From a bacterium (lineage in GTDB: Bacteria; UBP6; UBA1177; JAKLFG01), in assembly GCA_022709425.1 (NCBI GenBank), contig JAKLIW010000001.1:360603-424602 (forward strand): DNA of 64,000 nt, read 5' to 3'. Shown here piece after piece: positions 8,600-17,738 of this stretch. The position numbers were made by a program, and so were the translations under genes. Each line of letters begins with the position of its first letter. Within the stretch, counting starts at the first letter, position 1. The notes below the pieces were generated by a model. The model was not told the origin of the DNA. It did no database searches and was given only the letters and a program-made list of their open reading frames with translations.

Positions 8600-9015
8600 C
8601 CCTCCTCGAGCGGGTCGGTGACGAGGTATATCTTCGAGATACCCGCCTTCTTGACGATGGCCATCACGCGGACAACGAAACCGTAGGGAAGGCGCTGGGA
8701 AGCGTAGAGGAACAGTTCGCGGTCCTCTTGCAGTTTCGCGTTGGTCCGGAGCTTCTCCTCCAGCTGTTTTATCGGTATCTCGGCCTTCTCGATGAAGATC
8801 TTCTCATTCTTGAAGACGCGCAGGATGAATTTGTCCTTCGGGTTCTCTATCGGGATCGTCTCGGTCTGCGGCAGGTCGAGATCGACCCCTTGTTCGATCA
8901 TCGGCGCCGCCACCATGAAGATGATGAGGAGCACCAACATGATGTCGACCATCGGGGTGATGTTAATCTCGGCGATGGCTCTGCGCCGTTTGCCGCCGAT
9001 CGAGCCCATACTCAT
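8596..9015 (-). CDS. tolR: Biopolymer transport protein TolR (ExbD family)
   Basis: A 139-residue protein. It has one membrane helix near the N-terminus with the invariant ion-conducting Asp in the motif TPMVDIMLVLLIIFMVAAP. The periplasmic ExbD domain follows (VDLDLPQTE..., KNEKIFIEKAEI, VVRVMAIVKKAGISKIYLVT). With TolQ it forms the proton channel that drives the Tol-Pal machine. The start at 9015 overlaps the tolQ stop by one base (TGATG). The frame is open 77 codons upstream, but that part lies inside tolQ and is not protein-like. Confidence 0.95.
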   Translation of the reverse strand: MSMGSIGGKRRRAIAEINITPMVDIMLVLLIIFMVAAPMIEQGVDLDLPQTETIPIENPKDKFILRVFKNEKIFIEKAEIPIKQLEEKLRTNAKLQEDRELFLYASQRLPYGFVVRVMAIVKKAGISKIYLVTDPLEEG

Positions 9016-9743
9016 CAGACCAGACTCCGTTTTATCGAGTTGAGAAAATCGCTGGTGATGTTGGTCGCCTCCCCCTCGATCTTCTGGATGTTGCTGATGA
9101 AGTAGTTGTAGAAGATCGCCGCCGGTATCGCCGCGGCGAGTCCGAAGGCGGTGGCGATCAGCGCCTCCGATATGGCCGGGGCGATGGTGCCGAGCGTCGC
9201 ATTGCCGGTGATGCCGATGACATGGAACGCGTCCATGATGCCCCACACCGTGCCGAAGAGTCCTATGAACGGGGCCGACGAGGCGGTGGTGGCCAGCAGG
9301 GTCAGCGAGTTCTCCAGCAGTTGGTTGCGGGTCATCGATTCGCGCTTCATCGCCCGCTCAATGTTGGCGACCAGTTCGTCGACCTTGGAGCCGATGACAT
9401 GTATCCCTTTGGATTCCCACGATTTCTTGGTCTCGAAGAATTCGGTGTAGCCAGAGCGGAAGACCGTCGCGATGGGCGAATCCTGCAGTTTTTCGCTCTT
9501 GCGGTAGACCTCCTGAAAGTCCATGTTCTTCCAGAACAGTTCGATGAACTGCTCGGTCGCGATGACCGCCTTGCGATGCTGAATGAACTTGAAGATGATG
9601 ACGCCCCAGCAGAGGACCGACAGAAGGACGAGTCCGCCCAGAACGATGTTCACCACCAGCGAAGAATTCTTCACCACCGCGATGATCGAGATGGCGGTCG
9701 CGGCCTGACCGACCGCGTCGATAAGGAAAGGAACCGAGTTCAT
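9015..9743 (-). CDS. tolQ: Proton-channel protein TolQ (MotA/TolQ/ExbB family)
   Basis: A 242-residue protein with three membrane helices (about 22-45, 130-160 and 170-200). The family core is clear: TASSAPFIGLFGTVWGIMDAF, followed by GTIAPAISEALIATAFGLAAAIPA. It is first in the five-gene tolQRAB-pal operon, with tight overlaps (1-bp with tolR, 4-bp between tolR and tolA). The start at 9743 follows GGGAGC; the longer frame to 9776 adds a poor N-terminus and runs into the promoter. Confidence 0.95.
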   Translation of the reverse strand: MNSVPFLIDAVGQAATAISIIAVVKNSSLVVNIVLGGLVLLSVLCWGVIIFKFIQHRKAVIATEQFIELFWKNMDFQEVYRKSEKLQDSPIATVFRSGYTEFFETKKSWESKGIHVIGSKVDELVANIERAMKRESMTRNQLLENSLTLLATTASSAPFIGLFGTVWGIMDAFHVIGITGNATLGTIAPAISEALIATAFGLAAAIPAAIFYNYFISNIQKIEGEATNITSDFLNSIKRSLV

Positions 9744-9775
9744 GCGTACGCTCCCATGAAACCACTTACTGCGCA

Positions 9776-9804
9776 ACAGTAATATAAAAGGGAGAATGAG
9801 TCAA
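9776..9804 (-). promoter_or_regulatory. Promoter of the tol-pal operon
   Basis: On the minus strand TTGACT (9804-9799), a 17-bp spacer, TACTGT (9781-9776). The predicted start of transcription lies about 25 bases before tolQ. Confidence 0.65.
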
Positions 9805-9823
9805 CCTTATTCCCGATGCATGC

Positions 9824-11857
9824 CTAAAAATCGTTATTCCGGGAACGATCCTTATTGAGGGCGAACATGCCGATGAGCGCGAGCCCTCCCGCCACCGCGA
9901 GGGAGAGACGCAGATCAAAGAGCGGCAACATCGCCGCCCCGAAGAAAAGCCCACACAGCGCCGCGCCCGCAAGATCGGCAACATAGAACGCCGCGCCGGG
10001 AGACCGTTCTGTATCCGAACTCCGAGCAAGGTTTCCCATCGTTATGCCGAGCAATATCCCGGCGATCGCGTTCAGCGAAATATAGCCGGCCGCGCCGAGG
10101 TCGGCGGCGGCGGAAAGGAGTATCCCGGCCGAAAGAAGGGCAAGCGCGCCCAGCGATAGAAGCGAAGAGATAGTTTTTACCCGCGAAAGTAACGAACCTC
10201 CGGTGATCCCCGCCATGAAACTGATGGTAAAAAAAGCCAGAAAATGATATATCTGCCCGCTATAGACCTGCAAGAGCGACATCAACGCAATCTGGAAAAG
10301 GAAGGCACTGCCGCTCGCGGAGAATATCGCGATGCTTTGTGCCGGAGAAAGCTGTCGCCTAGTCGGGAAAGCGATGCTGATCGCACAGAAAAGAACCAGC
10401 ACGCCGCTTATCAGTATGAAAAGGATCGGATGATCAGGCAGAGTGACGAATAGGGAAGGTAACGGCTCGTCAAGGCGGCGCGCCGTATGGCGGAGCGTCT
10501 CGAGATAGGCGACAGGCCGCAGCAGGCGGTTCGTCTCCGCCGACGCCTTCTCGACCGCCGCCATGGTCAACTGACGGTGCATCGGCTCAAAAATATCGCG
10601 CACCGACGCCTCGGTGAACCATCCGCCGTTCAACTGGTTCCGCTCCATCCGTTCAGCGATGACCGCGACATCGGTGGTCGGCAGATTATTGTCGGCGGCG
10701 ACCCAGAGATGGCGGGCGGCCGGTATGAGCGCGACCGTACGGAAGACCTGCTCCAGCGCCTGTTGTACGGAACGGTTGAGCGCCGCCAGTTCAGGCGGTA
10801 ACATGCCCCGTCCGCCCGATAATCCGACCACAAGAACGGCAGAGGGTCCAGTATGTTCACGGATAAATTGAAAGAACTCTCGCGAAAAGAATCGTGAAAG
10901 TGTTATCGAAGTTGGGTCCGGCAGGTCGAGGATAATCAGGTCCTGCGGCGGTAATGCGGCGATGATGGCCGTCGGTTCGCCGATCCGCAGGGTTGCGTTC
11001 GATCTAAAATCCTTCGCCGGTTCGCTTTCCATCAACAGCGGTTCCTGCTCGATGATGGTGACTGTCGTTCGCGGCATCCGACGCGCCATCTCTGCCGCCG
11101 TACCCGAGAGAAGTCCGCCGATGACGACGACCCTGCGCGGGGCGGGATGTTGCGTCAATGCAAGGCCCGAGAACTCCTCCACCGGCCGGCTGTTCCCCGC
11201 GACCCCGGCCGCCTGTCCGTTCCAGAAATAGGTTTTTTGGTCGCCGCGGCGAGTGATGTCAAGCCGTCCGTAGTGGCCGTCGCGGGAAAGAACCAATTCT
11301 TCCGAAGGATATCGGGTCGCATAGCGATCAAAAAAAAGAGCGTAGCGTACCGGAGAGAAGAATTCTAGAAAGAGATAGAAAAGCAAAGCTCCCGCCGCCA
11401 TGCCGCTCGATTCGATGAGATATATCAATCCGGCGGGGTTTTTCTCTTTTCGGGCCGCCGCGACGCAGGCGGGAAAGGCCAGTCCGCCGAGGAGACACCC
11501 GGGGAGCAGAATGAGCGCCGCGACGGCGATCATCGCCGGTATCGACAGCGCCGCCCCGGCCACGGCGGCGAACCGCCCGGCAAGTGGGTGGACAAAAAAC
11601 AACTGGGCGATACCGACCGCCGCCAGCAGGAGTATAAGCGCCATCGTCGCGATCGGTCGGCGCAAGAAGGGAAGATGCCCGAACAGGAGCCCGCCGGTTC
11701 CGGTGAAAAGCATCCAGAGCGAAAGGGCGACCGCTACGACCAATTCGAATGCTCCGGTCGCGATCATGATTTCACGGATGAGGACGGTCTGCGTCAGCGC
11801 GGTGACCAGTCCAAGAAAAAAGGCCGGAAAATATGCGCGACGCAGAAGGACGATCAC
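9824..11857 (-). CDS. Membrane-embedded spermidine-synthase-like protein
   Basis: About 677 residues in three parts. Roughly six membrane helices come first (ALTQTVLIREIMIATGAF..., typical of membrane spermidine-synthase-like proteins). A soluble methyltransferase-fold domain (about 185-420) follows, with RRVVVIGGLLSGTAAEM and DLIILDLPDPTS. Several more helices form the C-terminus. The nucleotide loop reads GGLLSG rather than the GGGDGG of true spermidine synthases, so polyamine synthesis is doubtful. It directly follows the AmmeMemoRadiSam radical SAM gene. I prefer a GTG start at 11857 just after that gene's stop, because the upstream ATG (11905) lacks a ribosome-binding site and its codons lie under the radical SAM protein's zinc ribbon. 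The start is uncertain. Confidence 0.75.
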   Translation of the reverse strand: MIVLLRRAYFPAFFLGLVTALTQTVLIREIMIATGAFELVVAVALSLWMLFTGTGGLLFGHLPFLRRPIATMALILLLAAVGIAQLFFVHPLAGRFAAVAGAALSIPAMIAVAALILLPGCLLGGLAFPACVAAARKEKNPAGLIYLIESSGMAAGALLFYLFLEFFSPVRYALFFDRYATRYPSEELVLSRDGHYGRLDITRRGDQKTYFWNGQAAGVAGNSRPVEEFSGLALTQHPAPRRVVVIGGLLSGTAAEMARRMPRTTVTIIEQEPLLMESEPAKDFRSNATLRIGEPTAIIAALPPQDLIILDLPDPTSITLSRFFSREFFQFIREHTGPSAVLVVGLSGGRGMLPPELAALNRSVQQALEQVFRTVALIPAARHLWVAADNNLPTTDVAVIAERMERNQLNGGWFTEASVRDIFEPMHRQLTMAAVEKASAETNRLLRPVAYLETLRHTARRLDEPLPSLFVTLPDHPILFILISGVLVLFCAISIAFPTRRQLSPAQSIAIFSASGSAFLFQIALMSLLQVYSGQIYHFLAFFTISFMAGITGGSLLSRVKTISSLLSLGALALLSAGILLSAAADLGAAGYISLNAIAGILLGITMGNLARSSDTERSPGAAFYVADLAGAALCGLFFGAAMLPLFDLRLSLAVAGGLALIGMFALNKDRSRNNDF

Positions 11858-11858
11858 G

Positions 11859-12971
11859 TTACCATTTGCCGGGGATCTTCTCCCCGCAGAAAGGACACTT
11901 GCCATTCTTTAACAGGTTCTCATCGACCGAAAAACCGTTCCGCTCGATGAGCCGTTTTTTGCACTTCGGGCAGAAGGTGTTTTCGCCGTCGTCGGTGGCG
12001 ATGTTGCCGATATAAACGAAGAGGAGCCCCTCCTTCTGTGCCACGGCGCGCGCCTCGGCAAGCGTCGTGGCTGGGGTGGACGAACGGGCCGTGAGTTTGT
12101 ATGTAGGAAAGAATCGGGAGAAATGGAGCGGCGTATGGGCGCCGAGATTCTCCTTTATCCAGCGCGCCAGTTTCTTGATGTCGTCCATCTTATCGTTCGC
12201 GCCGGGAATGATGAGATTGGTCACTTCGACGAGCACGCCTGTATTTTTGAGCGCCCGCAAGGTGTCGAGGACCGGCTGGAGCCGGGCATTGGTGTAGTCG
12301 CGGTAGAACTCCTCGGTGAAACCCTTGAGGTCGATGTTGGCGGCGTCGAGATACCCGCTCAGTTCGAGAAGCGGTTTTTCGTTGATGTAGCCGCAGGAGA
12401 CCAGTATCGTCTTAAGGCCCTTTTCGTGGGCCAGTTTGGCAATGTCACGCATATATTCGAAAAAGACCGCCGGTTCGGTGTAGGTGAACGATATACTGTC
12501 GGCCCCGTGTTTCTTTGCCAGCGCCACCACCTGTGCCGGGGTCATGTCGTACGGGGTCACGCTGTCGGGGGTCGCCTGCGATATCTCCCAGTTCTGGCAG
12601 AAGTTGCAGTTCATATTACAGCCGACCGTGGCGATCGAAAGGGTCTTGGTGCCGGGGTGAAAGTGGAAGAGCGGTTTCTTCTCGACCGGGTCGTTGTTGA
12701 GCGCCACCGGTTGACCGTAGATGAGCGAGTAGAGTTTTCCCTTGATATTGCGCCGCACCTTGCAGATGCCGGTCTGCCCGTCGGAGAGCGTACAGAAATG
12801 GGGGCAGAGTTCACAGCGTACCTTGTTGCCGGGAAGTTGGACCGCATACTCGGCTTTGCGCAGGAGCGACACCTCATCGGGCGAACGGCCCGCAAGATAG
12901 AAGAAGGCCGGGGTCATGAGTACGATGATCGCGATGGCGATCATGTTCGCTGTTCGGCTCATGGGGCGCAT
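11859..12971 (-). CDS. AmmeMemoRadiSam system radical SAM enzyme, membrane-anchored
   Basis: A 370-residue protein. Residues about 8-27 are one hydrophobic helix. A Cys cluster follows (CELCPHFCTL, CKVRRN), then the radical SAM core with the CxxxCxxC iron-sulfur site in GCNMNCNFCQNWEIS, then SFTYTEPAVFFEY and NIDLKGFTEEFYR. The end is a zinc ribbon with two CxxC pairs (CPKC, CPFC). This matches the radical SAM member of the AMMECR1/Memo/radical SAM trio; the Memo-AMMECR1 fusion lies at 4308-5780. The basic N-terminus before the helix predicts N-inside, C-outside topology, which would be unusual for an iron-sulfur enzyme. It follows the PilZ gene by 17 bases. Confidence 0.9.
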   Translation of the reverse strand: MRPMSRTANMIAIAIIVLMTPAFFYLAGRSPDEVSLLRKAEYAVQLPGNKVRCELCPHFCTLSDGQTGICKVRRNIKGKLYSLIYGQPVALNNDPVEKKPLFHFHPGTKTLSIATVGCNMNCNFCQNWEISQATPDSVTPYDMTPAQVVALAKKHGADSISFTYTEPAVFFEYMRDIAKLAHEKGLKTILVSCGYINEKPLLELSGYLDAANIDLKGFTEEFYRDYTNARLQPVLDTLRALKNTGVLVEVTNLIIPGANDKMDDIKKLARWIKENLGAHTPLHFSRFFPTYKLTARSSTPATTLAEARAVAQKEGLLFVYIGNIATDDGENTFCPKCKKRLIERNGFSVDENLLKNGKCPFCGEKIPGKW

Positions 12972-12988
12972 AGGTCCCCCCGATCATT

Positions 12989-13372
12989 CTAGTGGGTCGG
13001 CGGTTTGTTCTGCTGTCGGATGTAGAACTCGATGGTCTCGCGGTCGTCGGCGCTGAGGTCGAGGAACAGAAGCCCCATTCCCGGATCTATCCCTGCCGGA
13101 AGGGAAGGGGAGGGCTGTCTGAGCCAGCGGACCTCGGCGTGCCCCGATATCTGGCGATTATCAATGATGAACGAGAGCCGAAGCCGGGTGCCGATGGGAA
13201 GCATCTGTTTGGTGGCCAGAAAGATGCCGCCGGTGCTGATGTCCTGCATGATGCCGGGGAAGAAGTTATGCGGCACATCGCTCGACACCGCGAACGATAC
13301 CGACAGCTCCAACTCGATGCGCGGGCTTTTCCGCTTGTCGATCATCGGGTTCTTTTTTTGCTCTTTGGCCAT
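12989..13372 (-). CDS. PilZ-domain protein (probable c-di-GMP receptor)
   Basis: A 127-residue single-domain protein. The RxxxR motif (RKSPR, about residue 15) and the D/NxSxxG motif (DISTGGIFLAT, about residue 45) are both present, as in c-di-GMP-binding PilZ domains; LRLSFIIDNRQISGHAEVRW and MGLLFLDLSADD complete the beta barrel. It has its own promoter and is first in a unit with the radical SAM enzyme and the spermidine-synthase-like protein. Two HD-GYP phosphodiesterase-type proteins in the window and the broken cyclase gene at 21916-23194 suggest active c-di-GMP signalling. Confidence 0.9.
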   Translation of the reverse strand: MAKEQKKNPMIDKRKSPRIELELSVSFAVSSDVPHNFFPGIMQDISTGGIFLATKQMLPIGTRLRLSFIIDNRQISGHAEVRWLRQPSPSLPAGIDPGMGLLFLDLSADDRETIEFYIRQQNKPPTH

Positions 13373-13403
13373 GATTCCCCTCTTCAGAGTTGACGGACAA
13401 AAA

Positions 13404-13432
13404 ACTATATGTTGATTTCAGAAAGAAAGCAA
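13404..13432 (-). promoter_or_regulatory. Promoter of the PilZ - radical SAM operon
   Basis: Minus strand: TTGCTT (13432-13427), a 17-bp spacer, TATAGT (13409-13404), 31 bases upstream of the PilZ start codon. Confidence 0.6.
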
Positions 13433-13468
13433 GTGGCCCGAAAAGTGCCGAAAAAATATTTTGGGAAA

Positions 13469-14557
13469 TCAATCCAGCATTTCGGTTCTGATGCGATCGA
13501 ACTCTTTTTCCCGCGCCAAGAACGCATCGATCACCGCCGGATCGAACTGCGTCCCGCCACCTTCGGTCAATATCCGACGGCTCTTTTCGTGATCGAACGG
13601 TTCTTTGTAACAGCGACGCGCCCGGAGCGCCTCGTACACATCGGCGACCGCCATGATGCGCGCCTCGAGCGGGATAGCATCCCCCTTCAACTTGTCGGGA
13701 TACCCGTTGCCGTCCCATCGTTCATGATGATGCCGCGCTACGACACGACCCATCGCGAGAAATGAATTTCTGGGATATTTCTCGCATACGGCCTGCAAGG
13801 TTTTCCAGCCGATCATGCTGTGCGTTTTCATGATCTCGAACTCTTCGGGGGTCAGTTTGCCCGGCTTGAGAAGGATCAGATCGCTGATACCGACCTTTCC
13901 GACATCGTGAAGCGGCGCGGCATAAAAGATATTTTCGATGAAGGCCCGATCGATCCGATCCCGGAACATCCCGATCTCGGACATCCTTTCGGCAATCAAC
14001 CGGCAGAATATCTGGACTCGCTCGATATGTTTACCGGTGTCGTCGTCGCGCGATTCGGCGAGTTTCGCCAGCGCGATGATGGTCGCCACCTGTGAATCGG
14101 ATATCTCCCGCACCTGTTCGGCGACGCGGACCTCCAGTTCGCGGTTATGATGCGCCAGTTCCCGTTGAAGTTGCTCGATCTTCAGATGGGTCCGCACCCG
14201 CGCCAGCACCTCGTCAAACTGGAAGGGCTTGGTGATATAATCCTGTCCGCCGACGTTGAAGGCCGAGACCTTATCCTGTGTATCGTTGAGGGCGCTGATA
14301 AAAATAACCGGAATATCGCGCAACCGTTCATTGTTTTTCAGTTTCTTGCATACCTCGAACCCATCCATCGCCGGCATGTTGATGTCGAGCAGTATCAGGT
14401 CGGGCGGCTCGGCCTCGGCGGCCCGCAACGCCAGCGCACCGCTCGGTAACGGACGCACGCGGTAACCGCTCTGTTTCAGCAGATCGCCGAGCAGTCGGAG
14501 ATTCTGGGGCGTATCGTCCACGATCATGATGTTGGACGGCCGTATCGGCTCACTCAT
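13469..14557 (-). CDS. Response regulator with HD-GYP domain
   Basis: A 362-residue protein. Residues about 9-125 form a receiver domain with IMIVDD, the phosphoacceptor Asp in LILLDINMPAMDGFEV, and the conserved Lys in DYITKPFQ. A short coiled coil is followed by an HD-GYP domain (about 165-355) with LHDVGKVGI, LLKPGKL and HHHERWDGNGYP; the metal-binding and GYP residues are all present. HD-GYP domains hydrolyse c-di-GMP. Its start overlaps the end of the hybrid kinase gene upstream by 8 bases, so it is probably that kinase's output partner. Confidence 0.93.
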   Translation of the reverse strand: MSEPIRPSNIMIVDDTPQNLRLLGDLLKQSGYRVRPLPSGALALRAAEAEPPDLILLDINMPAMDGFEVCKKLKNNERLRDIPVIFISALNDTQDKVSAFNVGGQDYITKPFQFDEVLARVRTHLKIEQLQRELAHHNRELEVRVAEQVREISDSQVATIIALAKLAESRDDDTGKHIERVQIFCRLIAERMSEIGMFRDRIDRAFIENIFYAAPLHDVGKVGISDLILLKPGKLTPEEFEIMKTHSMIGWKTLQAVCEKYPRNSFLAMGRVVARHHHERWDGNGYPDKLKGDAIPLEARIMAVADVYEALRARRCYKEPFDHEKSRRILTEGGGTQFDPAVIDAFLAREKEFDRIRTEMLD

Positions 14558-17500
14558 GGCGTTCCTCCGTTAATTTCAGCAGGGTTTCGTAATCGAACGC
14601 CTCGACCAGAGAACGAAGCGGAACGACCACATCGCGATCGGTCTCCGGAAAGCGGTCCAGCATGCGCAAAATAGCCTCGTTGTCTCCTCGGATGACCGCA
14701 TCGCGCATCTCGGCGCGGAACGGGGCGGGCACCGCCCAAACCTTTTCTCCGGACGACGAAAGGCTCTCTTTCCGTTCTTCCGCGACCGATGGTGTTCCCG
14801 TCTCACTGCCGCACTCGATATTCAGATACTTCAGCAGGTGGGAACATAATTCCTCTTCACGGAACGGTTTGCGCATGAAGCCGCTGGCCCCGACCGCCAT
14901 AACTTCCTCCTGCGTCTCTTCCAGCGCGCTTGCCGTTATCACGATGATGGGTACCTTCTCTCCTTCGGGCAATTCACGGATGCGCCGGATAGCCTCCATT
15001 CCGTCCATTTCGGGCATCCGCAGATCCATGAAGATCAGAGCAGGACGCCATTTTTGGAAGAACGTCACCGCATCGCGACCATTGACCGCCTGCGCGGTGA
15101 GAAAACCTTTCTCTTCGAGCAACAACCGCAAGACATCCCGATTCGACGCATTGTCATCGACGATGAGAACACGGTATTCCACGCCGGGCGGTAGAGGTTT
15201 CATAACGAAACGCGCCTGTTCGCTCGCCCCTTTCTGTTGGGCCGGCAACGCGCGGAAACGGAACGTGAAGGTGCTTCCCTCTCCCGGCGTGCTCGTTACC
15301 GACAAAGTTCCCTCCATCAGCGTCGCGAACTGTTTGCTGAGGGCGAGCCCGAGCCCCGTACCGCCGCCGCTTTTCACCCCCGAACTGGTCTGTTCGAAAT
15401 GATCGAAGACCCGCGCGGTCTCTTCCGCCGTCATCCCGGGACCGGTATCGACGATATCGACCGCCAGAAGATGATCGTCGCCGTAGTGGGTGGGCCCCTC
15501 GTCACGAACCGCGATCATGATCCCCCCCTCCTTGGTGAACTTCATTGCGTTGCCCACCACATTGATGAGCACCTGCCGTATCTTGCCGCCGTCGGCATGG
15601 ATATGGCGCGGCACCGTTCCCTCATGGCGCACATCCAGCGAAAGTCCCTTTTCGGTCGCCTGCACCCGGAACATCGACCGCACATCGGCCAGCAGTTGAT
15701 GCAGATCGAAATCGGCCGGATTGAGCGTGATGCGCCCCGCCTCTATTTTGGAGAGTTCCAGCACTTGATTGATGAGTTCCAACAGATGTTCTCCGCTCCG
15801 CAGGATCGTGGAAAGATATTCCCGCTGGGTATCGGTGAGCGGCTCGGACCGGCGCAGGAACTGCGTATAGCCGAGCACCGCGTTGAGCGGGGTCCGTATC
15901 TCGTGGCTCATGCTGGCCAGAAAAACGCTTTTCGCCTTGTTCGCGCGATCGGCTTCGGCCCGTGCTTCGCGTAATTGACGATTCGTTTCGGCCAATTGAC
16001 GGGTCCGCTCGGCCACCCGTTCTTCGAGAGTCTCGTTCATGGTGAGCAGGACCTCTTCGGCCTGTTTCTGACGGCTGATATCGCGCACGATCATGAAGAC
16101 CGCCTCTTCGCCGCTCTTGATGAGCCGCATTTCATGATGACGCGTCTGCCCACCCTCTTCCTCCTGATATTCGAGCGTTTGTATCTCGTCGGTGAGCAGA
16201 GTCACTGCGATCGCCGCCTCCAACTGTTCGGCGAACGGCCGCGAAAAGACCTTGGAAACATGGCGACGAAGGAATTTTGCGGGCGGCAGGAACAGCATGA
16301 GCGGATCGTTGGCGTGATAATCGAGAAAAGTCCCGTCCTTGCCTATCAGGAAGATCAGGTCGGGTACCGACCGCAGGAGCGCGGCGTTCCGCTCCATACT
16401 TTCGTGCAGTTTTTCCTCGGCTCGTTTTCGTTCGGTGATGTCGGTCGCGAGGGTGCCGAACTGCTGCTGCCCGGTCCGGAAAGCCGATATACTGAAGTAC
16501 TTGCCCATAGGTTCATAATAGGTATCGAACTGGACCGGCTTACCGCTCTGTACGACCTGCGCATAGATGTCGAGATAGGGTGGTTGAGGGGTACCGTAGA
16601 GTTCCGAAGCAAGCGCGCCGGCGGCCCGTTCACCCGGGATGCCGGTTACCCGAGAAAAAGCGGGATTGCAGTCGATTATGCGGTAATCGACCGGTCGTTC
16701 CTGTTCGTCGTAAACCAGTTGGTGGATTACCGCCATTTCGTTCATCGCCGTAAAAAGCGTCTCGAATTTCTGTTCCGCCTCCTTGAGCCGTTTGGCGGCT
16801 CGTTTCCGTTCGCTGATATCGCGTACGACCGAAAGAACCGCCGGGGTCCCTTCATACGAGAGAAGCCGAGCGCTTATCTCGACCGGGATACGGCGACCGT
16901 CCTTGGCGACATGATGGGTTTTGAACAGAGAATATCCTTCCATGAACAGTTCACGCAGAATGAGGGGAAGCCGCTGTTCCTGTTCCGGCTCATCGATGTC
17001 GGTAACATCCATATCGCGAAATTTTTCCTGCGTATAGCCGAGCATCCGGCAGGCCGTTTCGTTGACGGCGATGAATTTCCCCGGTTTCTCGCGAGAGACC
17101 CGGTACAGATAGACCGCTTCGCTGATGTTATCGAACAACAGGCGGTATCGCTCCTCGCTTTCATGAAGCGATCGTTCCGCCTCTGTCAACCGCCGTTCGG
17201 TTTCCAGCTGTTCGAGGGTCCGCTCTACCGCGAGCCCCAGTGCATTGAGGAACTGAGAGTCCTTGACGATATAGTCGCGGGCGCCGCGCTTCATCATATC
17301 GACCGCTATCCGTTCGTCGCCCCGGCCGGTCGCCACGATAAACGGAGGCAACACTATCCGCTGACGAGACGCCGCCTCGATGAAACCGGCCGCCGACATG
17401 TCGGGCAGTGAATAATCGAGCAACAACAGCGCCGGATGATGTTCTGCCACCTCCCTGAGCGCCGCTGCGCCGGTAAAAGCGATGGTGGTCTTCCATCCGC

Positions 17501-17621
17501 GTTCCTCCAAAGCGATGCCGATGAGTTCCGACAGCCCCGGGTCGTCCTCCACGATCAATATCGTGATCGGCGCCTTCACGCCGTTCTTTCCGGTCAACGC
17601 ATTCGAAGATCGATCTTTCAT
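14550..17621 (-). CDS. Hybrid histidine kinase REC-PAS-PAS-PAS-HisKA-HATPase-REC
   Basis: A 1023-residue cytoplasmic kinase with no membrane helix. Order: receiver (about 18-135; ILIVEDDPG, LLLLDYSLPDMS, RDYIVKD), three PAS domains (about 150-530; for example YRLLFDNISEAVYLY), a coiled coil, HisKA with the phosphorylated His in SMSHEIRTPLNAV, HATPase (DTGPGMT, GGGTGLGLALSKQF), and a C-terminal receiver (VLIVDDNASNRDVL, LIFMDLRMPEMDGME, FMRKPFRE) with a short helical tail that may be an Hpt remnant. The N-terminal receiver closely resembles that of the kinase at 31671-32819. The gene is preceded by a GacA/NarL-type box and is coupled to the HD-GYP regulator. Confidence 0.93.
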   Translation of the reverse strand: MKDRSSNALTGKNGVKAPITILIVEDDPGLSELIGIALEERGWKTTIAFTGAAALREVAEHHPALLLLDYSLPDMSAAGFIEAASRQRIVLPPFIVATGRGDERIAVDMMKRGARDYIVKDSQFLNALGLAVERTLEQLETERRLTEAERSLHESEERYRLLFDNISEAVYLYRVSREKPGKFIAVNETACRMLGYTQEKFRDMDVTDIDEPEQEQRLPLILRELFMEGYSLFKTHHVAKDGRRIPVEISARLLSYEGTPAVLSVVRDISERKRAAKRLKEAEQKFETLFTAMNEMAVIHQLVYDEQERPVDYRIIDCNPAFSRVTGIPGERAAGALASELYGTPQPPYLDIYAQVVQSGKPVQFDTYYEPMGKYFSISAFRTGQQQFGTLATDITERKRAEEKLHESMERNAALLRSVPDLIFLIGKDGTFLDYHANDPLMLFLPPAKFLRRHVSKVFSRPFAEQLEAAIAVTLLTDEIQTLEYQEEEGGQTRHHEMRLIKSGEEAVFMIVRDISRQKQAEEVLLTMNETLEERVAERTRQLAETNRQLREARAEADRANKAKSVFLASMSHEIRTPLNAVLGYTQFLRRSEPLTDTQREYLSTILRSGEHLLELINQVLELSKIEAGRITLNPADFDLHQLLADVRSMFRVQATEKGLSLDVRHEGTVPRHIHADGGKIRQVLINVVGNAMKFTKEGGIMIAVRDEGPTHYGDDHLLAVDIVDTGPGMTAEETARVFDHFEQTSSGVKSGGGTGLGLALSKQFATLMEGTLSVTSTPGEGSTFTFRFRALPAQQKGASEQARFVMKPLPPGVEYRVLIVDDNASNRDVLRLLLEEKGFLTAQAVNGRDAVTFFQKWRPALIFMDLRMPEMDGMEAIRRIRELPEGEKVPIIVITASALEETQEEVMAVGASGFMRKPFREEELCSHLLKYLNIECGSETGTPSVAEERKESLSSSGEKVWAVPAPFRAEMRDAVIRGDNEAILRMLDRFPETDRDVVVPLRSLVEAFDYETLLKLTEERHE

Positions 17622-17650
17622 CCGACAGCCCCCTGTTCTCTACACAGGGG

Positions 17651-17717
17651 ATACTAGCCATTTTGCAGTCTCTTTTCTGTAGGACGACGCCTTTTTTACT
17701 GTAGGATTGGGCCTACG
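17651..17717 (-). promoter_or_regulatory. Activator-type promoter with GacA/NarL-like box upstream of the hybrid kinase gene
   Basis: The palindrome TGTAGGATTGGGCCTACG (plus strand 17700-17717) has the 6-6-6 form of GacA/NarL-family sites (TGTAxG-N6-CxTACA). A second half-site, TGTAGGAC, begins exactly 22 bases away (17678). A -10 element TAGTAT (17656-17651, minus strand) lies 55 bases from the palindrome centre, placing the two sites near -42 and -64. No -35 element is visible. The same arrangement recurs at 30969-31035. Confidence 0.65.
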
Positions 17718-17738
17718 GGAAAGTCGAAGGAGGAACGG

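Noticed and set aside
9824..11905. Spermidine synthase with the ATG at 11905
   Set aside because: The nucleotide loop is not canonical and the region upstream of 11857 is coding for the zinc ribbon of the radical SAM enzyme in another frame.
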